From Notospermus geniculatus (lineage: Eukaryota; Nemertea; Pilidiophora; Heteronemertea; Lineidae): DNA of 64,000 nucleotides. The stretch covers positions 1,054,955 to 1,118,954 of the forward strand of contig NMRB01000001.1 in assembly GCA_002633025.1 (NCBI GenBank), in the 5' to 3' direction. This document shows positions 48,571 to 58,018 of the stretch, piece by piece (positions within the stretch are counted from its first letter, which is position 1; each line of letters starts with the position of its first letter). The position numbers and the translations under genes are program-made. The notes beneath the pieces are model-generated. The model was not told where the DNA came from and made no database searches. It saw only the letters and a program-made list of their open reading frames with translations.

Positions 48571-49391
48571 TAGCCCGCTTGGCCGCAAGGCCCAGCAGGG
48601 CTTATGCTGTGGTTGGGGTCATTGAGTGGTGGTCTGTCGTGCGTTAGTCCGTACGGCGGTACGTACGTACGTACGTAAACTTTGGTTTGTTAGCGCTCTA
48701 GCGCCTTTATTTTTTGAGGAATCTTTTTGGTCTTTGGTGGGTGTATATATGGGCCTAAGATCTAGGTCGAGTTCGATTTTGAGCATGGTTGGATTCCTAT
48801 TTTCGCCTCCAGGGGGCGTTTTGTGAAAAATTTCAAAGGGCTGTATTTTGATAATGGTTTGAACTACATGTACCATGTTGAAACTTTCTACACATTTACC
48901 TCTAGGTTATAGCAACATACAGACAAAATTTCGGTGAAATCTGATTCTTGACTTTGCCACTAGGGGGCCAAAACCAAAATCACTAAATGTGTTATTTCTC
49001 CCTTACCAAGAGACGCATCTTTGTCAAAGTTTTATCATGGGTATATCTAATGAGGATACATAACACTTGAGTTTTTGAATTTGACCTACTTTTCAAGGTC
49101 ACAGGGGTCAAAGTTCTTCTGAAATTACGAAGTTGGCTCTTTTTTTGTAATGGTTTGAGCCATTGCTTTGAAACTTTGTACATATCCTCTAGATTATAAC
49201 AACTCACAAACGAATTTTCGGCAAAATCTGATGCTTGAATTTGCCACTAGGGGGCCAAAACAAGAAAAACATAAAGTGCTATTTCTCCCTAACAAAGTGA
49301 TGCATCTTCGTCAAATTTCTATCAAGGGTAAATAGAGGATACATAACATAATACTGCTTCAAGCCAAGCGGGCACAGTGCCATTGGCACTA
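48571..49391. mobile_element. TIR-like repeat with CTCF-like motifs
   Basis: The ends TAGCCCGCTTGGC and GCCAAGCGGGC are short inverted repeats about 0.8 kb apart. The interior contains two diverged units with GCCACTAGGGGGCC (48956-48969, 49243-49256) and a related GCCTCCAGGGGGCG (48805-48818), an ACGT microsatellite (48658-48678) and a TTGACCTACTTTTCAAGGTC block shared with the 59-kb element. No protein is encoded. Confidence 0.6.
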
Positions 49392-49517
49392 TTTTTCATT
49401 CTTATTCTATTAACATGCTCCAACATTCATCTCACAGTAGATTACAATTTCTCCCTCTCATAAGAGCGAACTCCCTAATTCCTCATGTGGGATAATATCA
49501 TTTCAACAAAGCACTGT

Positions 49518-51547
49518 CTAATTCACAGTTTCCGTCAATTTCATTATTTCTGCACGGACAACCTCAAGGAGATCATCTGGGGGTATGGTGCCATCGAGAT
49601 AGTCTGAAAATTAAGAAACCATTATCAAATATAGAATGGGTATTATGTTTGGGATCCACTGGCATATATTCATAGGTAAACCAACTGAATGTGAAGAAGT
49701 ATAACTTCTCTTAGGTTTATCTACCGGTATACATACTTATATCTCTCTGGTCAGCAATTTCTTCCTTGTGTTTCAAGTACAGTGGCCAAGCAATCTTCTC
49801 GAAGTAATTAGGTGGAGGGGTTGGAAGATAGGTTTGTTTTCTGGAACGAATATGATACACGTTTATCCAGTGAGCATCATCTTGATGGGTGCCATTCTTG
49901 ATGAAATCACCAATTCCAAAGCTTCAAGAAAAGCGAACAATAACAATATCGGAACACCAGGCATGTCATATGTTATTCTGTCATGCTATTATCCACCACC
50001 TTGCATAAGACTTCCCTTTTGATATGCAATAATTCATCAATCCCCCATCTCTGTATTTTACGAGCGCCGGTCACTCCATCCACGTAGTGATCGCACTCTC
50101 CGTTGCTTAACTTCTAGCGCCGAGGCCAACGCCCTAACCACTAGGCCATAAAGGAAATCCTCTATGACCGGCAGGTTAAGCCGTGCCATATAGTAGCTGC
50201 AAGGGGTTCAATGCACTCCCCAATCAGAAACTTACTCCCTCCTTCTTAGGCACTCCTCTTTAGGAAGTGTTATGAAGAACTTCTTATCAAACAAAGATGC
50301 CAGTGTCCTGAAAGTGAAGCAAGCAGAAGTTCAACTCAACATGAACTTTGTCAGGGATAAGTGGAGCGAATGTTTGACTCTGAAATTCAGGGTTTTTCCT
50401 TTGTGATCTCATTTGGCCAGAAAAAAGGACGATTCCATTGTTTGATCTCGTCAAGGAACTAATACATTTGGTTAAATGATTAATGCACATGTCAGCTGAT
50501 AGAGGAACACACAAAATGCCTGTCATTCTTGCCTGTGGTTAAATATTAAGATCCCTTCAATGAGCAGTATTTGTGACTGGAATGAATGTTTGGCCTTCTC
50601 CTGTAGTTGGTAAACCCTCTGCAACAATGTGTCCATGTCATAAGCTTGTAATACTATAATGGAAGAAACGAGATATGAAGCAAACTCGTATAAATTTGTT
50701 CAAGTCAATCATAGCTGCCAAAAGAATAGTGCAGTGCAAACACTGAATGCCTGTCAGGTGACTTCCTAAGCATTAGTCCCCGTGTTGCACAGTTAGTGTG
50801 TAATCCACTACAATGATGGCCATGGGCCTTCCACATGTGACATCACAAATCAGATCAATGGCTGCCGCCATAGGTTTGATAATATTATCAAGAAAAGACT
50901 CCCCTACTGAATATTCAACTTCGCACCAACCAGAGATGCACTAATTTCTATTTCCTTCTGTCCCAGAAAATATTCTAATTGTATGTAATTAGCAGAGCAT
51001 CTCTCTTTAGGGGATCCCATCAATGGAGGTCACTCACCATCATAATTAGCATAACCCTCATATTCATCACATACTACATGGTGCTCACTATCATCAGGCT
51101 GAAAAAGGCAAAACATTTTACACTGTATATCAATACACCATTACATGTACTTTTCAAAAGAGATTTGTCCCAGAGGAATTTACTGAGTCAACATTGAAAA
51201 TAAGAAATTTGTTGATGTCACTGTTGACTGTGCACCAAGATCCTAGGTTTATACTAATATTCACCCAATAAAAGTCGTCCTGTGAAAGTAATTCTGTATT
51301 TGGGAGAAGCTTGATGAGACTTTTTGTCACAGTGGTCTTTCCTCCACAAGTTGCCCTGCAATAAAAATGTTTGTTCGATATCAGTAGGCCTTGGCCTAAT
51401 GAATGAGAGAATGATACTAAAACAAACAAACCCAAGAACTGCACTTTTAATATGAGGGCTTCTTATAAGTCGGTCACAAAGCTAAACACAAAAGTGACAA
51501 ACTACACGAACTTACCCCCCAATGCCAATTATCAAAAGTTTTCCCAT
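49518..51547 (-). CDS. NMRK: Nicotinamide riboside kinase
   Basis: Seven minus-strand exons: 51516-51547, 51265-51355, 51038-51098, 50533-50653, 50236-50307, 49737-49840 and 49518-49603. They total 188 residues. The enzyme phosphorylates nicotinamide riboside to NMN in cytosolic NAD salvage. The P-loop GGATCGGKTT (residues 10-19) and SQDDF acid motif are intact; LLIEGILIF corresponds to the family's second hydrophobic strand and LRRRE to the arginine-rich lid. Length and order match animal NMRK1/NMRK2, but I cannot separate the two paralogues. Exon 4 ends AACCACAG followed by GCAAG, so intron 4 is GC-AG; the phase fits the next exon (RTLASLF), which supports it. All other introns are GT-AG. 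Confidence 0.94.
50064..50150 (-). mobile_element. SINE head with tRNA-like and 5S-like parts
   Basis: Read on the minus strand, TATGGCCTAGTGGTTAGGGC resembles a tRNA A-box, and the following GTTAAGCAACG and CGTGGATGGAGTGACC resemble the 5S rRNA internal promoter region (AGCTAAGCAG, TTGGATGGGAGACC). It lies in an NMRK intron. The combined resemblance suggests a chimeric tRNA/5S-derived SINE. Confidence 0.5.
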
Positions 51548-52467
51548 TCTGAAATAAGAAGTTGAACAAAAACATGAACATCAACTTCAAGTCAACACCC
51601 GAGAAGGAGGGGGCTGGGGGGTTATTCCACACCCTACTTCATACAATTCAAAATTACTCCTATGCATGGATAGTTAGCAAAACAACATTTTGCCACAATT
51701 AAATGTTTTTAAAGTGATATAGGAACTTAAGTGATATATGGGTGCCAACACCCTACAGGCAGCAATCGTAGATAGGCCAAAGTGACCTATGAAACTGGTC
51801 ATTATGGGTTACTGGAACCTAAGGGAAGGACCTGTTCCTTCATACCCGAAGAACAAATATTCTGGGTACCATGGACCCATTCTCTATTGTACCCATTTAA
51901 AGAAACCCATGGCAAACGAGTCCAGATAGGGGACAAAATGAACCCATTCCCATGGGTTTGTCGAGCTTATTAATTTTTACAGTGTGGGTAGGCCTACAAC
52001 AGTGGACGAATATTAGGTTAGCCAATTAGAGGAGACCTTACTAAAGACAAAGGCAGTGATAAATAGTTCCTCTGTCTAATAACAGAGGGCAGAGGTGGCA
52101 ATTGGTGTGAAGGGGGTGGAATTGCCCGGGGGGGGGGGGGAATAACCCAGCACCCGACTACTACCGTGCCTGGATGACTTATAGACATATAGGCCTAGGC
52201 CTATTTGCCTGCTTGACACCATTAATCCGAGTTCAAGGAGTTCACAGGTGGTGGACAAAAAAATAGGCCATCCTGTCTTCTGCCTCCCCCCAACTTGGAC
52301 CCACTTGCAATTTTTACCTATTTGGCGTTCCATACGCTAGGCCATTGGCCAAGCAAGGCATTTTCAACAGTTCAAAAGCAAAAGAACATCATCAGATCAT
52401 GCACGACATGTCATGGACTGGACAGGTACGTATGCATGAAATACCTCCTTTTGAAGATCATGTGTTC
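51548..52467. other. NMRK upstream region
   Basis: This is the probable NMRK promoter and 5' UTR. It contains a long G tract (about 52128-52140), a TAGGCCTAGGCCTA cluster near 52190-52203, and no recognisable exon. The downstream end abuts the stop codon of the small minus-strand gene at 52468. Confidence 0.45.
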
Positions 52468-52805
52468 TTAACTGGACCATTCATTATCAACATCTGGATT
52501 GGTTTCGTTCAGAGGTGACCCAGTCATGCCAGTAGTCATGGTAGTGAAGCCAGTGCTGCGATTTGCATGATTTGGAGGAGAAGAGGACGGTCCTGTCGAG
52601 GTCTCGTTCAATCGGTCAAGAAAAGCCGACAATAACTTTTTATTCAAGTGATCAGTAAGGGTTATTTCCCTCTCTTGGCTATCGTCTTCAAGTGTGCTTA
52701 ATGTGTTTTGTTGGGGGCCAATTTGTCCGTTTTGCAGACCGTTTTCAACACAGTTCTCTCGAGCAGAAATTTGTGTTTCGNCATGACGATTGTTTCCGGT
52801 TTCAT
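52468..52805 (-). CDS. Unrecognised small acidic protein, broken by N
   Basis: A minus-strand frame is open from the N at 52781 to a TAA at 52468, about 104 residues. It contains EREITLTDHLNKKLLSAFLDR, a predicted amphipathic helix, followed by Ser/Thr/Asn-rich disordered sequence ending VDNEWSS. Upstream of the N, ATG at 52805 begins MKPETIVM, which would join this frame only if the N stands for a length other than one base. Coding-like composition and a clean stop support a real gene or terminal exon. I do not recognise the family. It is co-oriented with NMRK. Confidence 0.5.
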
Positions 52806-52987
52806 TTCATGGTTTGGCAGTGATGTTTGAAATTTGACAATTTATGTTAGAAAAAAGGTAGTTATGCATATTTTCAGCTTAGTTTTCTATCATTAGCGAA
52901 TCTAACACGCTAGGCCTAGTCCTTCAACTAGAATGGCATGGGTGGGCAGTTTGGTCTCAATTTCCCAATCAATCTGACTCAATGAAA

Positions 52988-54045
52988 AAAGTAGCTAGGC
53001 CTACCAAAAGCCCAGAACAGAAGGCAGAACATGCAGAAGAAGGCTCATTCATTGATTCAATCTTCAAGCTTGAATCCGAAGTTCAATCTTCAAGCCTGAA
53101 CCTTCTGACTTCAAGCTTGAACCAGGGACTTCAATCTTCAAGCTTGAACCCTCAGACTTCAATCTTCAAGCTTGAACCAGGGACTTCAATCTTCAAGCTT
53201 GAACCCCGGACTTCAATCTTCAAGCTTGAACCCTCAGACTTCAATCTTCAAGCTTGAACCCCTGACTTCAATCTTCAAGCTTGAACCCCCAACTTCAATC
53301 TTCAAGCTTGAACCCCCGACTTCAATCTTCAAGCTTGAACCAGGGACTTCAATCTTCAAGCTTGAACCCCCGACTTCAATCTTCAAGCTTGAACCAGGGA
53401 CTTCAGTTTTCAAGCTTGAACCCTCAGACTTCAATTCAATCTTCAAGCTTGAACCCTCAGACTTCAATCTTCAAGCTTGAACCAGGGACTTCAATCTTCA
53501 AGCTTGAACCCTCAGACTTCAATCTTCAAGATTGAAGTCGGGCGTTCAAGCTTGAAGATTGAAGTCTGAGGGTTCAAGCTTGAAGATTGAAGTCTGAGGG
53601 TTCAAGCTTGAAGATTGAAGTCGGGGTTCAAGCTTGAAGATTGAAGTCAAGCCAGGGTTCAAGCTTGAAGATTGAAGTCTGAGGGTTCAAGCTTGAAGAT
53701 TGAAGTCCCTGGTACAAGCTTGAAGTCGGAAGGTTCAAGCTTGAAGATTGAACTCCAGATTCAAGTTTGAAGTTGGAGGTTCAAGTTTGAATATTGGAGT
53801 GGGAATAATTAATATTGTACATTTTTTGATAGTAATCCATGGAGATGGTTGGAATTGGATCATATTAAACATATCGAACACTGAATTTTGCGATTTCTTA
53901 GGGATGAAGGTCGATATAACTCATAAATTGGAATGATTTGTCTGGCTTCAATATTGAAGTCGGTGGTTCAAGCTTGAAGCTTGAAGTTCTACTTCAAGCT
54001 TGAAGATTGAAGATTGAATGAGCCTCTGGGCTTTCGTAAAAAAGA
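52988..54045. repeat. Foldback built of 27-28 bp tandem units
   Basis: From 53065 to about 53530 roughly 16 units of ACTTCAATCTTCAAGCTTGA plus a variable 7-8 base linker (ACCCTCAG, ACCAGGG, ACCCCCG) repeat head to tail. At about 53530 the orientation flips and about eight complementary units follow to 53765. A unique spacer (about 53790-53945) and a further inverted stub then end in a match to the left edge (GGCTCATTCA near 53042 versus TGAATGAGCC near 54016). Each unit holds the 12-base palindrome TTCAAGCTTGAA. Confidence 0.9.
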
Positions 54046-54109
54046 GGCGTCATTTTGGCCTATAGGTAGGCATGGTAGGTAGGGGCCTGTACTGTACCGC
54101 ACCGGTAGG

Positions 54110-54240
54110 CCTAAGGAAGCATGCTAGGGCCCCAGCCTAGGCCTAGGCCTACTCCTATGTTACATAGGCCTAGGCCTAGGCAGGCCTGCCTAGGGCCTAG
54201 CCGGGTAGGGAATAGGCCTAGGGCAGGCGAAACCCGATCC
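54110..54240. repeat. TAGGCC-rich simple sequence
   Basis: A cluster of overlapping TAGGCCTA and CCTAGGCC words, each self-complementary. The same words are scattered through the whole window, frequently in introns and intergenic DNA. Confidence 0.8.
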
Positions 54241-54260
54241 ATTCCATAGGCCTATGAGTC

Positions 54261-54305
54261 GCCTATAGAGTGATGACAGTCAATGACTGTCATCACTCTA
54301 TAGGC
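54261..54305. repeat. Perfect 45-base palindrome
   Basis: The arms 54261-54282 (GCCTATAGAGTGATGACAGT...) and 54284-54305 are exact reverse complements around a single central base. No family was identified. Confidence 0.9.
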
Positions 54306-55242
54306 CTATCATATGCATCTGCATGTCCATCATGCATGTCATCTCATGATGATGAAATGACATGCATGATTGATGTATGTATAGGGGCCAGGCCTAGGTT
54401 GGGGCCTACTACATATCATGCAGATAGGCCTAGCCTAGCAGGGTCCACGCCAGAGGGTACTTTGGGTAAAAAATATAGTACCCTAAAGAAATTTGAGGGT
54501 ACGATATAGTACCCTGAAATAATCAATTCAGTAATGTTTTTCTTAAATTTGTTACATTTCAAATGCAACTTTCATGCAGAAGGAAGACTAATTTTGCATT
54601 TTGGAGTGAAAAAAATGACTCTGGAGGCCATTATTAACAGGAAAAAAAAGCGACTGTTCGTTTTCGTCACTTGAGGAATCTGAGTTGTGATCCTTGAGAA
54701 AATGGAGAAAGCTATGAAGTTGCAAATTGCAGTGATTATTCTGTACAGCACAACAAATAATCCCTGAAATTTGCAAGTGCATAGCTTTTTCCGTTTTCCC
54801 AAGGATCACAACTCAGATTCCTCAAGTGACGAATATGAACAGCCCCTTTTGGAAAAATTTTTTTTTCAAAAAAATCCCCCCCCCCCCAGGTCGTACCCTG
54901 GAAAAAAATCCTGGCGGAAACCCTGCCTAGGCCTATGCATGTTCCGCGCAATTTACTGATCTGCACGATCTTTTAAGATTGTTTTGCGCGTTTTTAGGAT
55001 TCTAAAATTGCGCGGCAATCTCGAGATTGCGCAAGGCAATTAACGTTAACGGGCCTGTGTTTTTGCATTATACCTATGTGTGATGAGGGAAATTAAGGTT
55101 GTGCAGGTCTACCGGTAGGCCTAGGCCTATGCCCTTGCGCAGTCTTGGCTGACTCCAGTCCACATTGAACGTCCTCCTCCCATGTCAATTTTCTCAGCAC
55201 CGTCAATATTTCTATGAGAAGCCAATTCATCCAAAAAATCAT

Positions 55243-55616
55243 TACCGTAATTTCCGGGCTATAAGGCGCAGCCTTTTTCCTTGAAGAAGGGTCTAAAATT
55301 GGGGGTGCGTCTTATAGGGTGGTGTGCCTTATCTGTGGCTTGAGTCCGACAATTTACTAGATGTCAGTGGGTTCAAACAAGGCAATCAGACCCTGTAATT
55401 AGGCCTATCAATCATGTTGGGTGTTGTACCACGAATGGTCAATGCACACCGAGCAGCCATACATTGTATGTGTACAATATGCACTGAAGCATTCACTGAT
55501 GGGACTGCGCCTTATACGCCGGTGCGTCTTATGTATGGATTTCGTCAAAGATTTTGAGTGAAATTAGGGGGTGCGCCTTATAGTCAGGTGCGCCCTATAG
55601 TCGCGAAAATACGGTA
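55243..55616. mobile_element. Non-autonomous DNA transposon (TACCGT ends)
   Basis: The ends TACCGTAATTTCCGGGCTAT and the complement of ATAGTCGCGAAAATACGGTA are inverted repeats. GCGCCTTAT/ATAAGGCGC words recur inside in both orientations. The ends resemble widespread hAT-like MITEs whose termini read TACCGTATTTTC; that assignment is from memory of such families. Confidence 0.7.
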
Positions 55617-55637
55617 CAAAAGAAGTTAAGTTACATG

Positions 55638-55848
55638 TACTGTAAACCGTGAAATTTTCGTGTGCGTTTTATTTTCGCGATTTTCGCGCTCGAGGGTCAA
55701 AACGTGAACATAAATCGTGCGAAAATCATTGGTTCTTGAGGTTTTATGAAGCTGAAGGGTTCCAATCGCGAAAAATTATTCCTCGCGAATTCGTAGACCC
55801 CAAAAATCGCGAACATTAAGCGCCACGAAAATTTCACAGTTTACAGTA
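55638..55848. mobile_element. MITE with TACTGTAAA ends, copy 1
   Basis: TACTGTAAACCGTGAAATTTTCG at the left is complementary, apart from one base, to CGAAAATTTCACAGTTTACAGTA at the right. The interior is rich in TTTTCGCGA. It is related to 57759-57983. Confidence 0.8.
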
Positions 55849-56855
55849 ATAGGAACTTTGAACGGGCGTATCATTCAAGCAATCATTACCAACGATCAGT
55901 AGGCCTAGGCCTATCAATAGTTGACAAATTATCACGAACAGTTGAGTTATTTCACCTCCCCCTCCTGTTATTTACATCACCCATTTAAAGCAAATGGCTC
56001 GCGGGTTTTTTTTATTTTTGATGGTACATATACCTCCCATAGAGAGTGAATCTAGCCTCCAGGCAAAGCCGTGCTCCAGTCATAGAGCTCACTCACCAGT
56101 GGGGAAATAAAATTCACCAAGGATTACTCTCGTCTATTTCCTCGTGATTTATAAAACTGCTTTAATACCGGTTGCTAAAGTAAAAATCATTTTTTTATTT
56201 CATCATGTCCTGACTAAAAGTCTAAAAAGTAAAAAGATTGCCGCGCAGTTATAGGATCCTTAAAACGTGCAGCACCGATTGATAATTAGCGCGGAACATG
56301 TGCACTGCATGGGTATCGTGCCGTTTTGTTACATGGCCTTTTTGAAAAAGTAACGAAAAGGCCGTGTAACAAAATGACCGTAAACCGTGCACTGCAACAC
56401 GTCAGTACAGACAGAAACACAGTGCATGTCAGGGTTTCCGCCAGGATTTTCAAGGTGGGGGGGGGAGAAAAAAAAATTTCAAAAAAAATTTTTTTTTGAA
56501 AAAAAAAAATTTTTCAAAAAAATTTTTGTTTTGTTTTTTTTTGTTAAAAATGGCCTCCAGGGTCATTTTTACACTCTAAAATGCAAAATTAGTCTTCCTT
56601 CTGCATGAAAATTGCATTTGAAATGTAGCAAATTAAAGAAAAACACTACTGAAGTGAAAATAGTGATATTTGAAAAAGGTTAGTCTGCAAACTTGAGGGG
56701 GGATATCCCCCCTTGCCTCAATCATGGGGGGGATAAATCCCCCATCCCCCCTCTGTATGAAACACTGCATGATGTTGTTGCCATGTGTGATGATGTACGT
56801 ATAGGCATGTGATAGGCCTAGGCCTAGCCTAAATGGGAGGTGAAAAGACACATCT

Positions 56856-56925
56856 TCCTTCCGGACTCAAACCCGCAGACCCTCACATTTGATTAGGCAT
56901 CAATCGCCAACGGCACTAGGCCCCC
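56856..56925 (-). mobile_element. Possible degenerate tRNA-like SINE head
   Basis: On the minus strand GGGGGCCTAGTGCCGTTGGCG is followed by GCGGGTTTGAGTCCGGAAGG, which resembles A- and B-box spacing of a tRNA. The cloverleaf is not convincing and no tail was delimited. Confidence 0.35.
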
Positions 56926-56928
56926 ACT

Positions 56929-57532
56929 AGGTGATCATTTTTTTATACCTTGGTCCTCGGGCTTTTTGGACAGACCTGACAGAGAGGAGGGCGGGAAAAA
57001 AATAAAAATAAAATTTTATTTTTCAAGTCCTCGCACTGTTTATGACTTTACTTTTGGAGAGGAGGATAGAAAAAAATTAAATATTTTATTGAAAATAAAT
57101 TTTTATTTTGGAAAAAAATAAAAATGGTCAACCTTGCCATTATGAATTACAACTTAAACAGACAGAATTATCCCGATACATGTATCATTCAAACTGATAT
57201 TAAAGCTTTAAAAAGACATCACTGAAGAACATTTAGGGCCGATTTCACAAAGTGTGTTTAAAGAATTTGAACATAGGCATCACGAAATTTATTTCAGAAA
57301 TCAGGGTCATATGAGAGCGGCGGTAGGAAAAAAATAAAAACCCTTGGGTCAATTTCAAAGCGGCGGGTGGAAAAAATATAAAAATAAAATTTTATTTTTA
57401 TTCTATTTGGTGTATTTTGCAGAGCGGAGGGCCCGAGGACAGGCTGAAAATAAATATTTATTTTTATTTTTTTTCTTGACGTTTTCCGAGCGGCTGGCCC
57501 GAGGACCAAGGTATAAAAAAATGATCGCCTAA
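56929..57532. mobile_element. TIR element with A/T-rich blocks
   Basis: ATCATTTTTTTATACCTTGG near the left end is complementary to the right end (CCAAGGTATAAAAAAATGAT). Between them are several blocks alternating GC-rich words (GGAGGGCGGG, GAGCGGCGG) with AAAAATAAAAATAAA runs in both orientations. It is non-coding. Confidence 0.75.
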
Positions 57533-57758
57533 TGTATATTGTAGTCCTAGGCCCAGCCTCCTCTACTCTGCTGTTCTCAGATAATAAATTCTGAACTGTG
57601 TAAGATGTGCCTAACCTAGAAGTGTGGGAAGTGGATAAGCCTACGCCTATCTATAGTCTATGGTGGAGTAGGGCAATATAAATGACAGTGTGATTCGTAT
57701 GCCGATGATGGTCCCAGTTCCATGATCCCAACCAAAATCCTGCTAAAATTGTCCTGAT

Positions 57759-57983
57759 TACTGTAAAGCAGGAAAATTTCACGTGCAGGAAATTTTCACG
57801 AGAGTGTATGAGTCGCGAAAATTTCCTGTCGCGAATATGAGTACAAGCAAGTGATAAATACGGTCCGTGAAAAGAAAACTGAAAAAAAATGGCAGAGACT
57901 CGTGAAAATATCCTGCCACGAATATGTCTATAATTCTTGATTCGCGAAAATTTCCAGCCATGAAATTATCTGGATTTACAGTA
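57759..57983. mobile_element. MITE with TACTGTAAA ends, copy 2
   Basis: TACTGTAAAGCAGGAAAATTTC at the left end pairs imperfectly with the right end GGATTTACAGTA; GCGAAAATTTCC recurs inside in both orientations. It ends 19 bases before the acceptor of the CCDC124 start exon (exon begins 58003). Confidence 0.7.
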
Positions 57984-58018
57984 TGTTGTTCCATTATTTC
58001 AGGCCAAAAAAGTGAAAA

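Larger units (their letters stand above)
47272..49517. other. DCP2 3' flank and repeats up to NMRK
   Basis: This holds the likely DCP2 3' UTR (to about 48110), a MITE at 47610-47785 and a repeat element at 48571-49391. Short AT-rich unique sequence next to the NMRK stop codon follows. No additional coding exon is recognisable. Confidence 0.6.
54544..56640. repeat. 2.1-kb inverted-repeat structure
   Basis: 54544-54640 (CATGCAGAAGGAAGACTAATTT, TGGCCTCC) recurs as reverse complement at about 56540-56640, and CCTGGCGGAAACCCTG at 54911-54926 recurs inverted at 56429-56444. The left arm additionally contains a hairpin (about 54667-54832; CGTCACTTGAGGAATCTGAG and its complement) absent from the right. 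The interior holds two separate MITEs. No intact protein is encoded. Confidence 0.75.
52806..58018. other. Repeat-dense intergenic zone before CCDC124
   Basis: About 5.2 kb without any recognisable gene. It is almost entirely built from the foldback array, TAGGCC-rich simple sequence, a 2-kb inverted-repeat structure containing MITEs, and poly-A/T-rich TIR elements described separately. Confidence 0.7.

Noticed and set aside
53040-53535. Open reading frames with SSSLNP and TSIFKLEP repeats, as if a repetitive protein
   Set aside because: They arise on both strands and in several frames because the 27-28 bp tandem unit lacks stops; there is no start context or splice support, and the array flips orientation.
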